Made by a program: the position numbers and the translations under genes. From Rhizobium sp. ASV8 (lineage in GTDB: Bacteria > Pseudomonadota > Alphaproteobacteria > Rhizobiales > Rhizobiaceae): 64,000 nucleotides of DNA. The notes below the pieces were generated by a model, which saw nothing but the letters and a program-made list of their open reading frames with translations, was not told the origin of the DNA and did no database searches. Positions within the stretch are counted from its first letter, which is position 1, and every line of letters begins with the position of its first letter. The stretch lies in contig NZ_JAELUG010000018.1 in NCBI RefSeq assembly GCF_016429255.1, forward strand, positions 1-64,000, read 5' to 3'. Positions 27,004 through 35,117 of this stretch are shown one piece after another.

Positions 27004-27606
27004 ATGGCTTTCGAATTGCCTGCACTTCCCTACGATTACGACGCTCTTTCGCCGTTCATGTCGCGTGAGACGCTCGAGTATCACCACGACAAGCACCACA
27101 AGGCCTATGTCGACAACGGCAACAAGCTCGCTGCCGAAGCAGGTCTTTCAGATCTGTCGCTCGAAGAAGTCGTGAAGAAGTCTTTCGGCACCAATGCAGG
27201 CCTCTTCAACAATGCTGCCCAGCACTACAACCACATCCATTTCTGGAAGTGGATGAAGAAGGGCGGCGGTGGCAACAAGCTGCCGGGCAAGCTCGAAGCT
27301 GCCTTCAATTCCGATCTCGGCGGCTATGACAAGTTCAAGGCCGATTTCGCCGCTGCCGGCGCCACGCAGTTCGGCTCGGGCTGGGCATGGGTTTCCGTCA
27401 AGAACGGCAAGCTCGAAATCTCCAAGACCCCGAACGGCGAAAACCCGCTGGTTCATGGTGCAGACCCGATCCTCGGCGTCGACGTCTGGGAACACTCCTA
27501 CTACATCGACTACCGCAACCTGCGTCCGAAGTATCTCGAAGCCTTCATCGACAGCCTGATCAACTGGGACTACGTCCTGGAGCGCTACGAAGCCGCAACG
27601 AAGTAA
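27004..27606 (+). CDS. sodB: Superoxide dismutase (Fe/Mn)
   Basis: The 200-residue cytoplasmic enzyme has metal ligands at H27 (LEYHHDKHH), the histidine of AAQHYNHIHFW, and Asp and His in VDVWEHSYYIDYRN. GGYDKFKADFAAAGATQFGSG is typical of the Fe/Mn family. It converts superoxide to hydrogen peroxide and oxygen. The start at 27004 follows AAGAGGAG at proper spacing; an ATG at 26998 is too close and an open frame back to 26875 lacks support. The 248-base region upstream is AT-rich in places and likely holds its promoter. Confidence 0.95.
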   Translation: MAFELPALPYDYDALSPFMSRETLEYHHDKHHKAYVDNGNKLAAEAGLSDLSLEEVVKKSFGTNAGLFNNAAQHYNHIHFWKWMKKGGGGNKLPGKLEAAFNSDLGGYDKFKADFAAAGATQFGSGWAWVSVKNGKLEISKTPNGENPLVHGADPILGVDVWEHSYYIDYRNLRPKYLEAFIDSLINWDYVLERYEAATK

Positions 27607-27631
27607 GGTTTGCCGTATAGGCTGGCTTTCG

Positions 27632-27665
27632 CACCCGGCGTCTTGATGGCGTCGGGTGTTTTCTT
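27632..27665 (+). terminator. Terminator after sodB
   Basis: CACCCGGCG / CGTCGGGTG pairs (CACCCG with CGGGTG as the firm part) and is followed by TTTTCTT, 26 bases after the stop. Confidence 0.6.
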
Positions 27666-27733
27666 ATCGTCAGCCTATATTGATGTATCCGTGGGTCGCT
27701 TGGCGTCCCAGGGAGGCCGCTCAAGGAGGCTCA

Positions 27734-28576
27734 ATGCCGTCAGCACCGCTCTTCCGCTTTGGTGTCGTCGCCGATCCGCAATATGCCGATCTCGAGCCCA
27801 ATCTGACTCTCGATCGCTATCCCGCGAACAGTCTCGCCAAGCTTGGCGCGGCGATAGAAGAGTTCAACCGGCATGATCTCGCCTTCGTCGTCACACTTGG
27901 TGACATAATCGATCGCGAATGGAAGAGTTTTGACGCGATCCTGCCCGTCTACGAGACGTTACGTCATCGCAAGCACTTTCTGCTTGGCAACCATGACTTC
28001 GCGATAGCACCCGAGCAACTCGGCAATGTACCCGCACGGGTCGGCATGCCATCCGCCTATTACGATTTCAGCCATTCCGGCTACCGCTTCATTGCGCTCG
28101 ACGGCAATGAGATCAGCGTCTTCGCTCCGCCGGAAGGTGATCCGAGGAGGCAGGCGGCGAAGGAGCTGATGACGGCGCTGGAGAGTGCGGGAGCGCTCAA
28201 CGGCCAACGCTGGAACGGCGCCATCGGCGACACGCAATTCGGTTGGCTTGGCGAGAAGTTGCAGGAAGCGGAGAGGGCAGGAGAGAAGGTCATTGTCATG
28301 AACCATTATCCGGTCTTCCCGGACAATGGCCACAATGCGTTGAATAGCGAGCGGGTGCTTTCGCTTCTGGCTGAACACGACCATGTCGTCGCTTATTTCA
28401 ACGGCCACAATCACGCCGGCAACTTCGGCGTGTCTGACGGCACTTACTTCGTCAATTTCAAAGGCATGGTCGATACCGAAGATACCAGTGCCTATGCGAT
28501 CCTCTCGGTTTATGAGGATCGTCTCGAAATTGCCGGCTACGGGCGCGAAATCGACAGAACCTTGATGTTGCGCTGA
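27734..28576 (+). CDS. Metallophosphoesterase (ADP-ribose/CDP-alcohol diphosphatase-like)
   Basis: The 280-residue protein has all calcineurin-type metal motifs: GVVADPQYAD, TLGDIIDREW, LLGNHDFAI, VMNHYPVFP and YFNGHNHAGN. The order and the VADPQYAD opening fit the Mn-dependent ADP-ribose/CDP-alcohol diphosphatase group, which cleaves nucleoside diphosphate-linked compounds. The start at 27734 follows AAGGAGGC; a longer upstream frame is not needed. No signal peptide is present, so it is cytoplasmic. It is a single-gene unit. Confidence 0.86.
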   Translation: MPSAPLFRFGVVADPQYADLEPNLTLDRYPANSLAKLGAAIEEFNRHDLAFVVTLGDIIDREWKSFDAILPVYETLRHRKHFLLGNHDFAIAPEQLGNVPARVGMPSAYYDFSHSGYRFIALDGNEISVFAPPEGDPRRQAAKELMTALESAGALNGQRWNGAIGDTQFGWLGEKLQEAERAGEKVIVMNHYPVFPDNGHNALNSERVLSLLAEHDHVVAYFNGHNHAGNFGVSDGTYFVNFKGMVDTEDTSAYAILSVYEDRLEIAGYGREIDRTLMLR

Positions 28577-28694
28577 GCCTTGCTTCGCAGCCATCCGCAT
28601 GTCGATCGCGTCTCTTTTGTGGCTTGGGAGACATGCGAGAAGAGGTTGTGCGGCTTTGCAGAATCCGGTCTGACGATCGGGGTTCAAGAACATC

Positions 28695-29396
28695 TCAAGC
28701 GTTTGCGGCGGAGGTGTTCGTCTGCCAACCGTTCACCCAGATCTGCCTAAGGCTGTCGCCTTCGCCCTTGAACCAGAGTCCCGTCGGCTGGCAATCTTCG
28801 ATCCGGTCGCTGCGGAAATTGCGGATGGCCTGGCGCAGCTCGCACCAGGCGACGATGTTCGCCGCCTCGGCATAGTAGATCAGCGCGATCGGACGGATGA
28901 TGCGCTCCGTTGCCCGACCGAGCTCATCGCGATAGGCAAGCTCGAGTTTTTCCTCGTCGCGAATGGCACGGCGGACGAGCGCCAGGTCGGTTGCGGATGC
29001 AGAGGGCGCCGCGAAACCCCAGGCGTGCAGCGCATTGGCATCGAGGGTCTGGCGCAATGGCGGCGGCACGGCGCCGGCGATCTTCGCGGTCACGCGCTTG
29101 GCCGCCAGCTTCAGTTCGGCATCGCCGGTGCGCTCCAGCAGCGCCAGCGAAAGGACGATCGCCTCCATTTCCTCTATCGAAAACATCAGTGGTGGCAGGT
29201 CGAACCCAGGTCGCAGGATGTAGCCGATGCCGCGCTCGCCTTCGATGGGCACGCGCATCGCCTGAAGGGCCGCGATGTCACGATAGACCGAGCGCACCGT
29301 CACCTCGAGCTGCGTGGCAATATCGGCTCCCGTCACCGGCCTTTTGGCCAGCCGCAGAATCTGGATGATCTCGAACAGGCGAGATGCCTTGCGCAT
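28695..29396 (-). CDS. YafY-type transcriptional regulator (HTH + WYL)
   Basis: The 233-residue protein has an N-terminal winged helix (LAKRPVTGADIATQLEVTVR, SVYRDIAALQAM) and a C-terminal WYL domain (about 135-230; RPIALIYYAEAANIVAWCEL, FRSDRIEDCQPTG). WYL regulators bind ligands or nucleic acid and control neighbouring genes. It is divergent from a LysE exporter with an inverted repeat between, so it probably regulates that exporter and itself. Confidence 0.88.
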   Translation of the reverse strand: MRKASRLFEIIQILRLAKRPVTGADIATQLEVTVRSVYRDIAALQAMRVPIEGERGIGYILRPGFDLPPLMFSIEEMEAIVLSLALLERTGDAELKLAAKRVTAKIAGAVPPPLRQTLDANALHAWGFAAPSASATDLALVRRAIRDEEKLELAYRDELGRATERIIRPIALIYYAEAANIVAWCELRQAIRNFRSDRIEDCQPTGLWFKGEGDSLRQIWVNGWQTNTSAANA

Positions 29397-29418
29397 TTCT
29401 TGCCCCGAAGATGAAGGC

Positions 29419-29440
29419 TACTGACAACACCCCGTCAGTT
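29419..29440. promoter_or_regulatory. Inverted repeat between YafY and LysE genes
   Basis: ACTGAC, 8 bases (AACACCCC), GTCAGT. This TGAC..GTCA arrangement is common upstream of YafY-type regulators. It lies 23 bases from the regulator start. Confidence 0.5.
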
Positions 29441-29524
29441 GGATCGATTTATAAGATCGTCTATCGACTTGAAAATCAATCATTTCCTCTTCTGCTTTGA
29501 CAGAGAGGGCGATGGGCAACTGAC

Positions 29525-30160
29525 ATGGGTTACGCAGAAAATCTCTGGCTCTTCTTCATCCTTCTCTTAGGCATCATCATCGTGCCGGGCATGGACATGC
29601 TGTTCGTGCTTGCAAATTCCCTGACCGGCGGCAGCAATCGCGGCCTTGCCGCAACCGGCGGCATCATGCTGGGCGGCGCGGTTCACGCGCTGAACGGCGC
29701 CATCGGCATCGGCTTGCTGATGCATTTCGTGCCCATTCTCTTCAAGCCGCTGCTGATTGCCGGCGGCGCCTACATGGCCTTCATCGGCTATACGCTGATG
29801 CGCAGTTCCATCACCGTTGACGGCGAGGGGCCTGCCGGCAGCCGCTCCACTTGGCGGGCTTTCCGACAGGGCGCGGTCACTTGCCTGATCAATCCCAAAG
29901 CCTATCTCTTCATCTTTGCCGTCTACCCGCAGTTCCTGAAGCCGGAGTACGGACCGATGTGGATACAGGCCGTTATCATGGGAGCCATGACCGTCGCGAC
30001 GCAATTTGCCGTCTATGGAGGCCTCGCCGTAACCGCCGGGCGAAGCCGGGATCTGCTGATTGCCAATCCCAGGGCGACCGCCTTTGCCGGCCGCGCCGCC
30101 GGATTGCTGCTCGTTGCGGTTTCGGTCTTCACTATCTGGGAAGGTTTGAAAATGACGTGA
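29525..30160 (+). CDS. LysE/RhtB-family exporter
   Basis: The 211-residue inner-membrane protein has about six hydrophobic segments and the family pattern FILLLGIIIVPGMDMLFVLANSL, GGIMLGGAVHALNGAIGIGL and AVTCLINPKAYLFIFAVYPQF. LysE/RhtB members export amino acids such as lysine, homoserine or threonine, or other small compounds. The substrate is unknown. It is divergent from a YafY-type regulator. Confidence 0.88.
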   Translation: MGYAENLWLFFILLLGIIIVPGMDMLFVLANSLTGGSNRGLAATGGIMLGGAVHALNGAIGIGLLMHFVPILFKPLLIAGGAYMAFIGYTLMRSSITVDGEGPAGSRSTWRAFRQGAVTCLINPKAYLFIFAVYPQFLKPEYGPMWIQAVIMGAMTVATQFAVYGGLAVTAGRSRDLLIANPRATAFAGRAAGLLLVAVSVFTIWEGLKMT

Positions 30161-30326
30161 AGTCCGGGGGAAAGATAAGTGTGTCGATAGCATGACACTG
30201 ATTTCACTCAGCTCTCACCACTTTGTGACTTCATTGCCGGAGGGGAAATCGGCAAACATGTCGCTGTAATCATGCGCCGGGCCGCATATGCGGTCTCGAT
30301 CATTGGGAAAGAGGTAGGAGAACGAA

Positions 30327-30770
30327 ATGAAGTGGAAAGCGATTGTGGCGGCAGCGGCTTTGGCCAGCATCGCCCTGGGTTCGGTCGTTGCAGCCGATGG
30401 CACGCATGACTCTCGCATCGGGATGATGAAGAAGATCGGCGGCGCCACGGGGGCTCTCGGCGCGATTGCCAAGGGCGACAAGCCCTATGATGCCGATATC
30501 GTCAAGGCGTCGCTGACGACGATCGCAGAAACGGCCAAGGCATTCCCGGATCAGTTCAATCCGCAGAGCGACAAGGGCGACGCCGAAGTCAATCCGAAGA
30601 TCTGGGACAATCTCGACGACTTCAAATCGAAGGCGGCCAAGCTTTCCACCGATGCAGAGACGGCGCTCGCCCAGTTACCCGCAGACAAGGCTGGCGTCGG
30701 CGCGACGCTGAAGACCCTCGGCGGTGCTTGCGGCGCCTGTCATCAGGCCTACCGCGTCAAGAAGGACTAG
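30327..30770 (+). CDS. Class II cytochrome c (c'/c-556 type)
   Basis: The 147-residue protein has a Sec signal peptide (AIVAAAALASIALGSVVAAD) and a C-terminal heme site CGACH (near residue 138), the layout of class II cytochromes c such as c' and c-556, which are four-helix bundles. It should act in periplasmic electron transfer or gas binding. The start follows GTAGGAGAACGAA. Its TAG stop is formed at the left end of a palindromic repeat. A diheme cytochrome follows 160 bases later. Confidence 0.9.
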   Translation: MKWKAIVAAAALASIALGSVVAADGTHDSRIGMMKKIGGATGALGAIAKGDKPYDADIVKASLTTIAETAKAFPDQFNPQSDKGDAEVNPKIWDNLDDFKSKAAKLSTDAETALAQLPADKAGVGATLKTLGGACGACHQAYRVKKD

Positions 30771-30829
30771 AGCATTTCCAGGAAAAGTGCGCAGCGGTTT
30801 TCCGTCCGGAATGCGCAAGAAAATGCTCT
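30769..30829. repeat. Dispersed palindromic element, type 1
   Basis: AGAGCATTT, CCAGGAAAA, GCAGCGGTTTTCCGTCCGGAA, AAATGCTCT: outer arms of 9 bases are exact complements and inner GGAAAA pairs with TTTTCC. The left end overlaps the TAG stop of the class II cytochrome. Confidence 0.75.
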
Positions 30830-30931
30830 GAGCGGTAGGCCAGCATCGTCTAACGATTGGTTTTGGCTCCGCCTCCGGTCTGCGACCGGCGCGGAGCGTG
30901 TCGGTTTTGGAGCCGGAAGGGGGTAAATGTG

Positions 30932-31843
30932 ATGGCGCGGTTTATCCGGTGGTTGCTTTGCCTGCTCGGCGTGGTCGTCCTTGGCGGCGGCGCGTTCTAT
31001 GTTGTGACCGCGCCTTCGCCCTTGCCGGCAAGCCATTGGGCCAATCTCGGCGATCCCGATCTCAAGAACGGCGAGATGGTCTTCTGGGCCGGTGGCTGTA
31101 CGAGCTGCCATGCGGCGTCTGGCGCTCAGGGCGACGCCAAGCTCGTGCTTTCGGGCGGTCTCGCGCTCACGAGTCCCTTCGGCACCTTCCACGTGCCGAA
31201 CATCTCGCCGGATGAAAAGGCTGGCCTCGGCACATGGACGCTCGCCGATTTCGGCAATGCCATGAAACAGGGTGTGGGCAAACAAGGAGAGCATCTCTAT
31301 CCGTCCTTCCCCTATGGCTCCTATACCCGCATGAGCGACAAGGATATCAACGATCTCTGGGGCTTCCTGAAGACGCTTCCGAAGAGCGGTAACGTCGCTC
31401 CGCCGCATGAACTGCCGTTTCCGTTCAACATCAGGCTTGCGGTGGGCGGCTGGAAGTTCCTCTATCTCAACGATCAGCCGCGCGTCGTCCTTGCCAATGC
31501 GAATGAGAAGGTCAAGCGCGGGCAATATCTCGTGGAAGGCCCGGGGCATTGCGGCGAATGCCATACGCCGCGCGACGGTCTCGGCGGCTTCGTGAGTGGC
31601 CAGTGGTTGGCGGGAGCACCCAACCCGGAAGGCAAAGGCCAGATCCCGGATATCACACCGGGTTCGAAGGCAATCGGCGGCTGGAGTGCGGGTGACATCG
31701 CCAACTACCTCGAAACCGGCTTCACTCCGGATTATGATTCCGCCGGCGGTTCGATGGCCGAAGTCCAGCAAAACATCGCCCACCTGCCGGCGACCGATCG
31801 CGAGGCGATCGCCGCCTATCTGAAGGCGCTGCCCAAGAAATAG
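30932..31843 (+). CDS. Diheme cytochrome c
   Basis: The 303-residue protein has an N-terminal membrane anchor or signal (FIRWLLCLLGVVVLGGGAFY) and two CxxCH heme sites: CTSCH near residue 55 and CGECH near 205. Methionine-containing loops after each could provide axial ligands. The two-domain layout resembles the cytochrome c subunits of membrane-bound alcohol and gluconate dehydrogenases, but no dehydrogenase subunits are adjacent. It is periplasm-facing. The start at 30932 follows GGAAGGGGG; an in-frame GTG lies just upstream. Confidence 0.88.
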   Translation: MARFIRWLLCLLGVVVLGGGAFYVVTAPSPLPASHWANLGDPDLKNGEMVFWAGGCTSCHAASGAQGDAKLVLSGGLALTSPFGTFHVPNISPDEKAGLGTWTLADFGNAMKQGVGKQGEHLYPSFPYGSYTRMSDKDINDLWGFLKTLPKSGNVAPPHELPFPFNIRLAVGGWKFLYLNDQPRVVLANANEKVKRGQYLVEGPGHCGECHTPRDGLGGFVSGQWLAGAPNPEGKGQIPDITPGSKAIGGWSAGDIANYLETGFTPDYDSAGGSMAEVQQNIAHLPATDREAIAAYLKALPKK

Positions 31844-31858
31844 ATTGCTGGATGCTCG

Positions 31859-31906
31859 GAGCGTGATGCCGAAAAGTGTTTGCGGTTTTCGGACGACATC
31901 ACGCTC
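31859..31906. repeat. Dispersed palindromic element, type 2
   Basis: GAGCGTGATG, CCGAAAA, GCGG, TTTTCGG, CATCACGCTC: 10-base outer arms and 7-base inner arms pair exactly. The CTA at its right end, read on the minus strand, is the TAG stop of the methyltransferase gene (31906-31908). Confidence 0.78.
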
Positions 31907-32685
31907 TACCTGACGTTTGAGCGGCGGGCGAGATGGAGATGCGTTTCGTAATGCAGTTCGAATTCGCCGCCTTGGGCGGTGATTGCATCGGCAAGCTCGG
32001 AAAGCAAAACCTCCCTTCGATCTTCAGGCAGAAGCCTGTAGCTTGAAAGGGTACGCAGCAGATCGATGTAACTGTCCGTCGTGTGCGGCCGGCTCCAGCG
32101 GTAGCTGTGATGGATCGGTGTCTCGAACCGGTCGGACTGCTTCAACTCTGCGGCAAACGGGCCATCGGGCAGATACCAGGCCTCCACGGGCGGGCCTGCG
32201 AGATGCGGAGCATGACGGGCATAAATATCGCCGAATATTTCTGCAAGAGGGGGCTCTAGCGGCATGGGCACGTTGCCGAAGACGGCGAACGAACCAGCAG
32301 GCACGAGGAGAGCAGCCGTTTTTGCCAAGCGCAGTTCCGGCGCGACCCAATGCAAGGATTGCGCTGCCGCTATCAGCTTGGAGCCTCCCTGTTCGCCGGG
32401 CCATGCTTCGAACGTGGTTTGCTGAAACCGCACCTGCGGAAATTCCGCCAGTCTTTCGCGTGCGATTGCAATCAGTTCCGCGCCTGGATCAAGTCCGACA
32501 ATGCAAAGCCCGCGGCGGGCGAAGCCTTCCGTCGCCTGCCCGGTGCCGCAGCCGATCTCAAGAACCGCATCCTCGGCCTGCAGTCGGGCGAAATCGATGA
32601 CGTCTGTGAACAGTTGATCGGGATAGAGCGGTCGGGCGCTGTTATAGAGGTTGGCGACGCCATCGAATGTGAACCGTTGTTCCAA
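31906..32685 (-). CDS. Class I SAM-dependent methyltransferase (TTG start)
   Basis: The 259-residue protein begins MEQRFTFDGVANLYNSARP on this reading, has the SAM motif VLEIGCGTGQATEGFA and AAQSLHWVAPE, and resembles the UbiE/Tam-like small-molecule methyltransferases. Substrate unknown. The start is set at a TTG (32685) because GGAGGTGCATC stands directly before it and the family usually begins here. An ATG at 32742 and a longer frame up to 33189 would add residues that overlap the divergent peptidase gene. The stop codon is part of a palindromic repeat. Confidence 0.82.
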   Translation of the reverse strand: MEQRFTFDGVANLYNSARPLYPDQLFTDVIDFARLQAEDAVLEIGCGTGQATEGFARRGLCIVGLDPGAELIAIARERLAEFPQVRFQQTTFEAWPGEQGGSKLIAAAQSLHWVAPELRLAKTAALLVPAGSFAVFGNVPMPLEPPLAEIFGDIYARHAPHLAGPPVEAWYLPDGPFAAELKQSDRFETPIHHSYRWSRPHTTDSYIDLLRTLSSYRLLPEDRREVLLSELADAITAQGGEFELHYETHLHLARRSNVR

Positions 32686-32784
32686 GATGCACCTCCAGTT
32701 GCGGATCGAGGCCGACAGCCTTTTTTCTAGCGCATTTTCCATCAAGCTTATAGCGACGGGATTCGGCAAGGGGAGTGGGTGATC

Positions 32785-33411
32785 GTGGATGCATGCGTGG
32801 GGCGAAAGGTTCCCTATTTCAGCCAATGGGAAACGCCTGACATGACCCTCGCGGTCGTTGCCGAGGGCGCACGGCCGGCCTTGTTGAAGGATCCGCTCTG
32901 GGCGTCTTCCGGCGCGCGCGATATCGAGGAATATGCCCATTGGGCCGCCAATCTCTGCGGCATGGCCTGCTTGAAGATGGTGCTTGCCGCCCGCACAGGT
33001 AAAGCGGTTCCGATCATGGATCTGGCCATGGGGTGCAGGGATTATGGTGGCTATGTCGAGGAACCGGACGGCAGGATCAAGGGCTTGATCTACGCGCCCT
33101 TCATTCCCTTCGTCCGTGATCGCTTCGGGCTGAGCGCAAGGGTCGTCACCGGGATTTCCATAGCCGATATTACCGATATCCTCACGCAATCGGAATTTTT
33201 CATCGCGTCAGTGCATCATTCCGTTCGATGGCCGGAGACCGAGCCGCCGACAAAGGGCGGCCATCTGGTGCTGGTGACGGCCATCAACGGAAATATGATC
33301 CGCTTCCACAATCCCTCCGGTCACGTCGATGCGACGCGCGAGAATGCGGAGATGACGCTGGAGATGTTCGCTAAATTCTTTGCAGGCCGCGGGATCGCCA
33401 TCGATCATTGA
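32785..33411 (+). CDS. C39-like cysteine peptidase family protein
   Basis: The 208-residue protein fits the C39-like peptidase fold: VPYFSQWETPD at the start, the likely nucleophile C58 in ANLCGMACLKMVL, a histidine in GGHLVLVTAI and a polar residue in RFHNPSGH. It has no transporter domain and no signal peptide, so it is not a bacteriocin exporter; a protease or transglutaminase-like role is possible. The start is GTG at 32785 after GGGGAG; a GTG at 32779 is an alternative. It is divergent from the methyltransferase gene, with 99 bases between. Confidence 0.75.
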   Translation: MDACVGRKVPYFSQWETPDMTLAVVAEGARPALLKDPLWASSGARDIEEYAHWAANLCGMACLKMVLAARTGKAVPIMDLAMGCRDYGGYVEEPDGRIKGLIYAPFIPFVRDRFGLSARVVTGISIADITDILTQSEFFIASVHHSVRWPETEPPTKGGHLVLVTAINGNMIRFHNPSGHVDATRENAEMTLEMFAKFFAGRGIAIDH

Positions 33412-33474
33412 AGCATTTCCAGGAGGAGCGCGTAGCGCTTTTCCGTCCGGAATGCGTAAAGCCAGAAACGCTCT
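33412..33474. repeat. Dispersed palindromic element, type 1
   Basis: AGCATTTCCAGGAGGAGCGC, GTAGCGCTTTTCCGTCCGGAA, GAAACGCTCT, directly after the TGA of the C39-like gene. The outer arms are imperfect. Same plan as 30769-30829. Confidence 0.65.
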
Positions 33475-33514
33475 GGAGGTCAGTATCCGATGGCGATCCC
33501 GTTAAAGGCCGGCA

Positions 33515-34003
33515 TCAGGCAAGAGCCTGCAGGTAGCGCATGCCGGTGACCGGCCGTGGCTTGAAATCCATGTGTTCGTAGAAGCGATGCGCCTGGAAAT
33601 TGCCCGTTGCGGCGCCGACCGAAAGGTAGCTGCAACCGGCCTTGCGGGCGATGTCGCGGGCGCGGTCGACAAGATGCTGTCCGATGCCGTGGCCTCTATG
33701 GCCGTCGCGGACGAAGAGATGATGCAGGTCCATGCCCCGCTGCCCTTCCTGTGCCTTGTACAGCGGCACGAGAATGGCGTAGCCGATCAATCCATCCTCG
33801 CCTTCGGCAACGAGCGCTGTGATCCATGGCAGCGGGCCAAAAAGATCGCGCTCAAGCTGCTCGGGCGTCGTGCCGGAGGGATCGCCGTGATGGGCGGCCA
33901 GAAGCCGGATCATGTCGTTGAGCTCAGGCAGGTCGCGCGGCTGTGCGTTGCGAATGGTCAGAACAGGCGGCCGAAGAAGTGAGATGTCGCTATCGTCTAG
34001 CAT
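33515..34003 (-). CDS. GNAT family N-acetyltransferase
   Basis: The 162-residue protein has IRNAQPRDLPELNDMIRLLA at the start, an acetyl-CoA-binding loop VRDGHRGHGIGQHLVDRARD and a C-terminal NFQAHRFYEHMDFK, the normal GNAT order. The acceptor is unknown. It is a single gene between a palindromic element and the MerR region. Confidence 0.85.
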   Translation of the reverse strand: MLDDSDISLLRPPVLTIRNAQPRDLPELNDMIRLLAAHHGDPSGTTPEQLERDLFGPLPWITALVAEGEDGLIGYAILVPLYKAQEGQRGMDLHHLFVRDGHRGHGIGQHLVDRARDIARKAGCSYLSVGAATGNFQAHRFYEHMDFKPRPVTGMRYLQALA

Positions 34004-34052
34004 GGCATTTTACGTCCTTGTTTCAAAATGAGCCGTCAGGACGCTGCCGATA

Positions 34053-34081
34053 CAACAAAGCCGCCTGACGGCGGCTTGTTG
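34053..34081 (-). terminator. Terminator-like hairpin downstream of the MerR gene
   Basis: CAAC-A-AAGCCGCC, loop TGAC, GGCGGCTT-GTTG: 12 base pairs with one bulge, about 120 bases after the MerR stop on the minus strand. The T-run is short. Confidence 0.55.
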
Positions 34082-34200
34082 ACAAAATGATCTGTCTTGG
34101 CCGCCCCTTACAGGTACAGCCAAAAATACGAGCAGGTATGGAGCGCGTGCTTGATCATGGGCGCATAGATGATCCGCTTCAGCGCATTTGTCAATGGGCC

Positions 34201-34614
34201 TCAATGCTGCCCGTCGCATAGCCCGTGATCGGACAGTGCCCGGATCACATAGCAATCCTCGATGCTGTGGCCGTCGCAATGCGATACGATGCGCTCCAGC
34301 TCGTGCTCCAGCCGCTTCAGCTGGGCGATCTTGATGCGCACATCGTCCAGATGCTCGCGTGCGATGCGGTCCGCACCCACGCAGGGACGGTCGGGGTGCT
34401 GGCTGAGCGAGATCAATTCCTTGATGGCATCGATCGTCAGGCCGAGATCGCGCCCGTGGCGAATGAAAGCCAGACGCTCCAGATCGGCCTTGGAATAGCG
34501 CCGTTGATTGCCTTCGCTTCGATCGGGCTCCGAGATCAGGCCCATCTGCTCATAATAGCGGATTGTCGGCACTTTCACGCCGGTACGCTTGGATAGATCG
34601 CCGATCGTCAGCAT
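34201..34614 (-). CDS. MerR-family metal-type regulator
   Basis: The 137-residue protein has the MerR helix-turn-helix (LTIGDLSKRTGVKVPTIRYY), the RYS.ADLERLAFIRHGRDLG segment and a dimerisation helix. Cysteines C78, C113 and C121 lie near the positions used by ZntR/CadR-type sensors, so it may sense a divalent soft metal, though redox signals are possible. The nearest likely target is itself. dmeR/dmeF downstream on the other strand has its own regulator. A MerR-type palindrome lies directly upstream. Confidence 0.83.
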   Translation of the reverse strand: MLTIGDLSKRTGVKVPTIRYYEQMGLISEPDRSEGNQRRYSKADLERLAFIRHGRDLGLTIDAIKELISLSQHPDRPCVGADRIAREHLDDVRIKIAQLKRLEHELERIVSHCDGHSIEDCYVIRALSDHGLCDGQH

Positions 34615-34628
34615 CTCTCGTCTCCGAT

Positions 34629-34647
34629 ACCTCTAGTTTCTAGAGCT
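34629..34647. promoter_or_regulatory. MerR-type operator upstream of the MerR gene
   Basis: ACCTCTAGTTTCTAGAGCT has exact 6-base arms CTCTAG/CTAGAG around TTT. Centred 24 bases before the start, it suits autoregulation by a MerR dimer, which usually binds a dyad inside a long promoter spacer. Confidence 0.6.
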
Positions 34648-34770
34648 ATATATGCCGCCGATCGCCCATATTTGCAAGGGCTGGGCGCAATGCCCATCCA
34701 TGCAGCCGCTGATTTCAATCGTATCATCAGTCGCGACTTTTCTCGAAGACCGGCTTCCGTTGTCATATCA

Positions 34771-34796
34771 TTATAATATACCCCCCTATATTATAA
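34771..34796. promoter_or_regulatory. DmeR (RcnR-type) operator
   Basis: TTATAATATA, CCCCCC, TATATTATAA: 10-base arms that are exact complements around a C/G tract, 12 bases before the dmeR start. RcnR/CsoR-type repressors bind a G/C tract flanked by inverted A/T repeats, so this is a textbook site for DmeR. Confidence 0.88.
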
Positions 34797-34808
34797 ACGG
34801 AGATCCTG

Positions 34809-35081
34809 ATGTCCCATACAGTTCGCCAGCAAGCCAAGTTGCTATCGCGTGTCCGTCGCCTCAAAGGGCAGATGGAGGCCGTGGAACGTGCGCTCGAGGC
34901 CGAGCGTCCATGCGGAGAGGTGCTGCAGCTTCTTGCCTCCATTCGCGGCGCGCTCACGGGGCTGACCGGTGAAATTCTGGAGGATCATCTGCATGAGCAT
35001 GTGCTGCATGCGGAAAGCGAACCGGTCCGCCGTCAGGCGGTGGATGAAATATCCGATGTGCTGAAGACCTATTTGCGGTGA
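34809..35081 (+). CDS. dmeR: DmeR, RcnR/CsoR-family nickel/cobalt repressor
   Basis: The 90-residue all-helical protein has the RcnR metal set H3, C35, H60 and H64 (MSHT at the start, RPCGEV, LEDHLHEHVLH), which marks Ni/Co sensing and not Cu (CsoR) or formaldehyde (FrmR). It should release its operator upon metal binding and derepress dmeF, 36 bases downstream. The DmeRF pair has been described in Rhizobium leguminosarum. Its operator lies just upstream. Confidence 0.9.
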   Translation: MSHTVRQQAKLLSRVRRLKGQMEAVERALEAERPCGEVLQLLASIRGALTGLTGEILEDHLHEHVLHAESEPVRRQAVDEISDVLKTYLR

Positions 35082-35117
35082 TTAAGGCTTCGGGACGGTC
35101 AACAGGAGAGTGATGTT

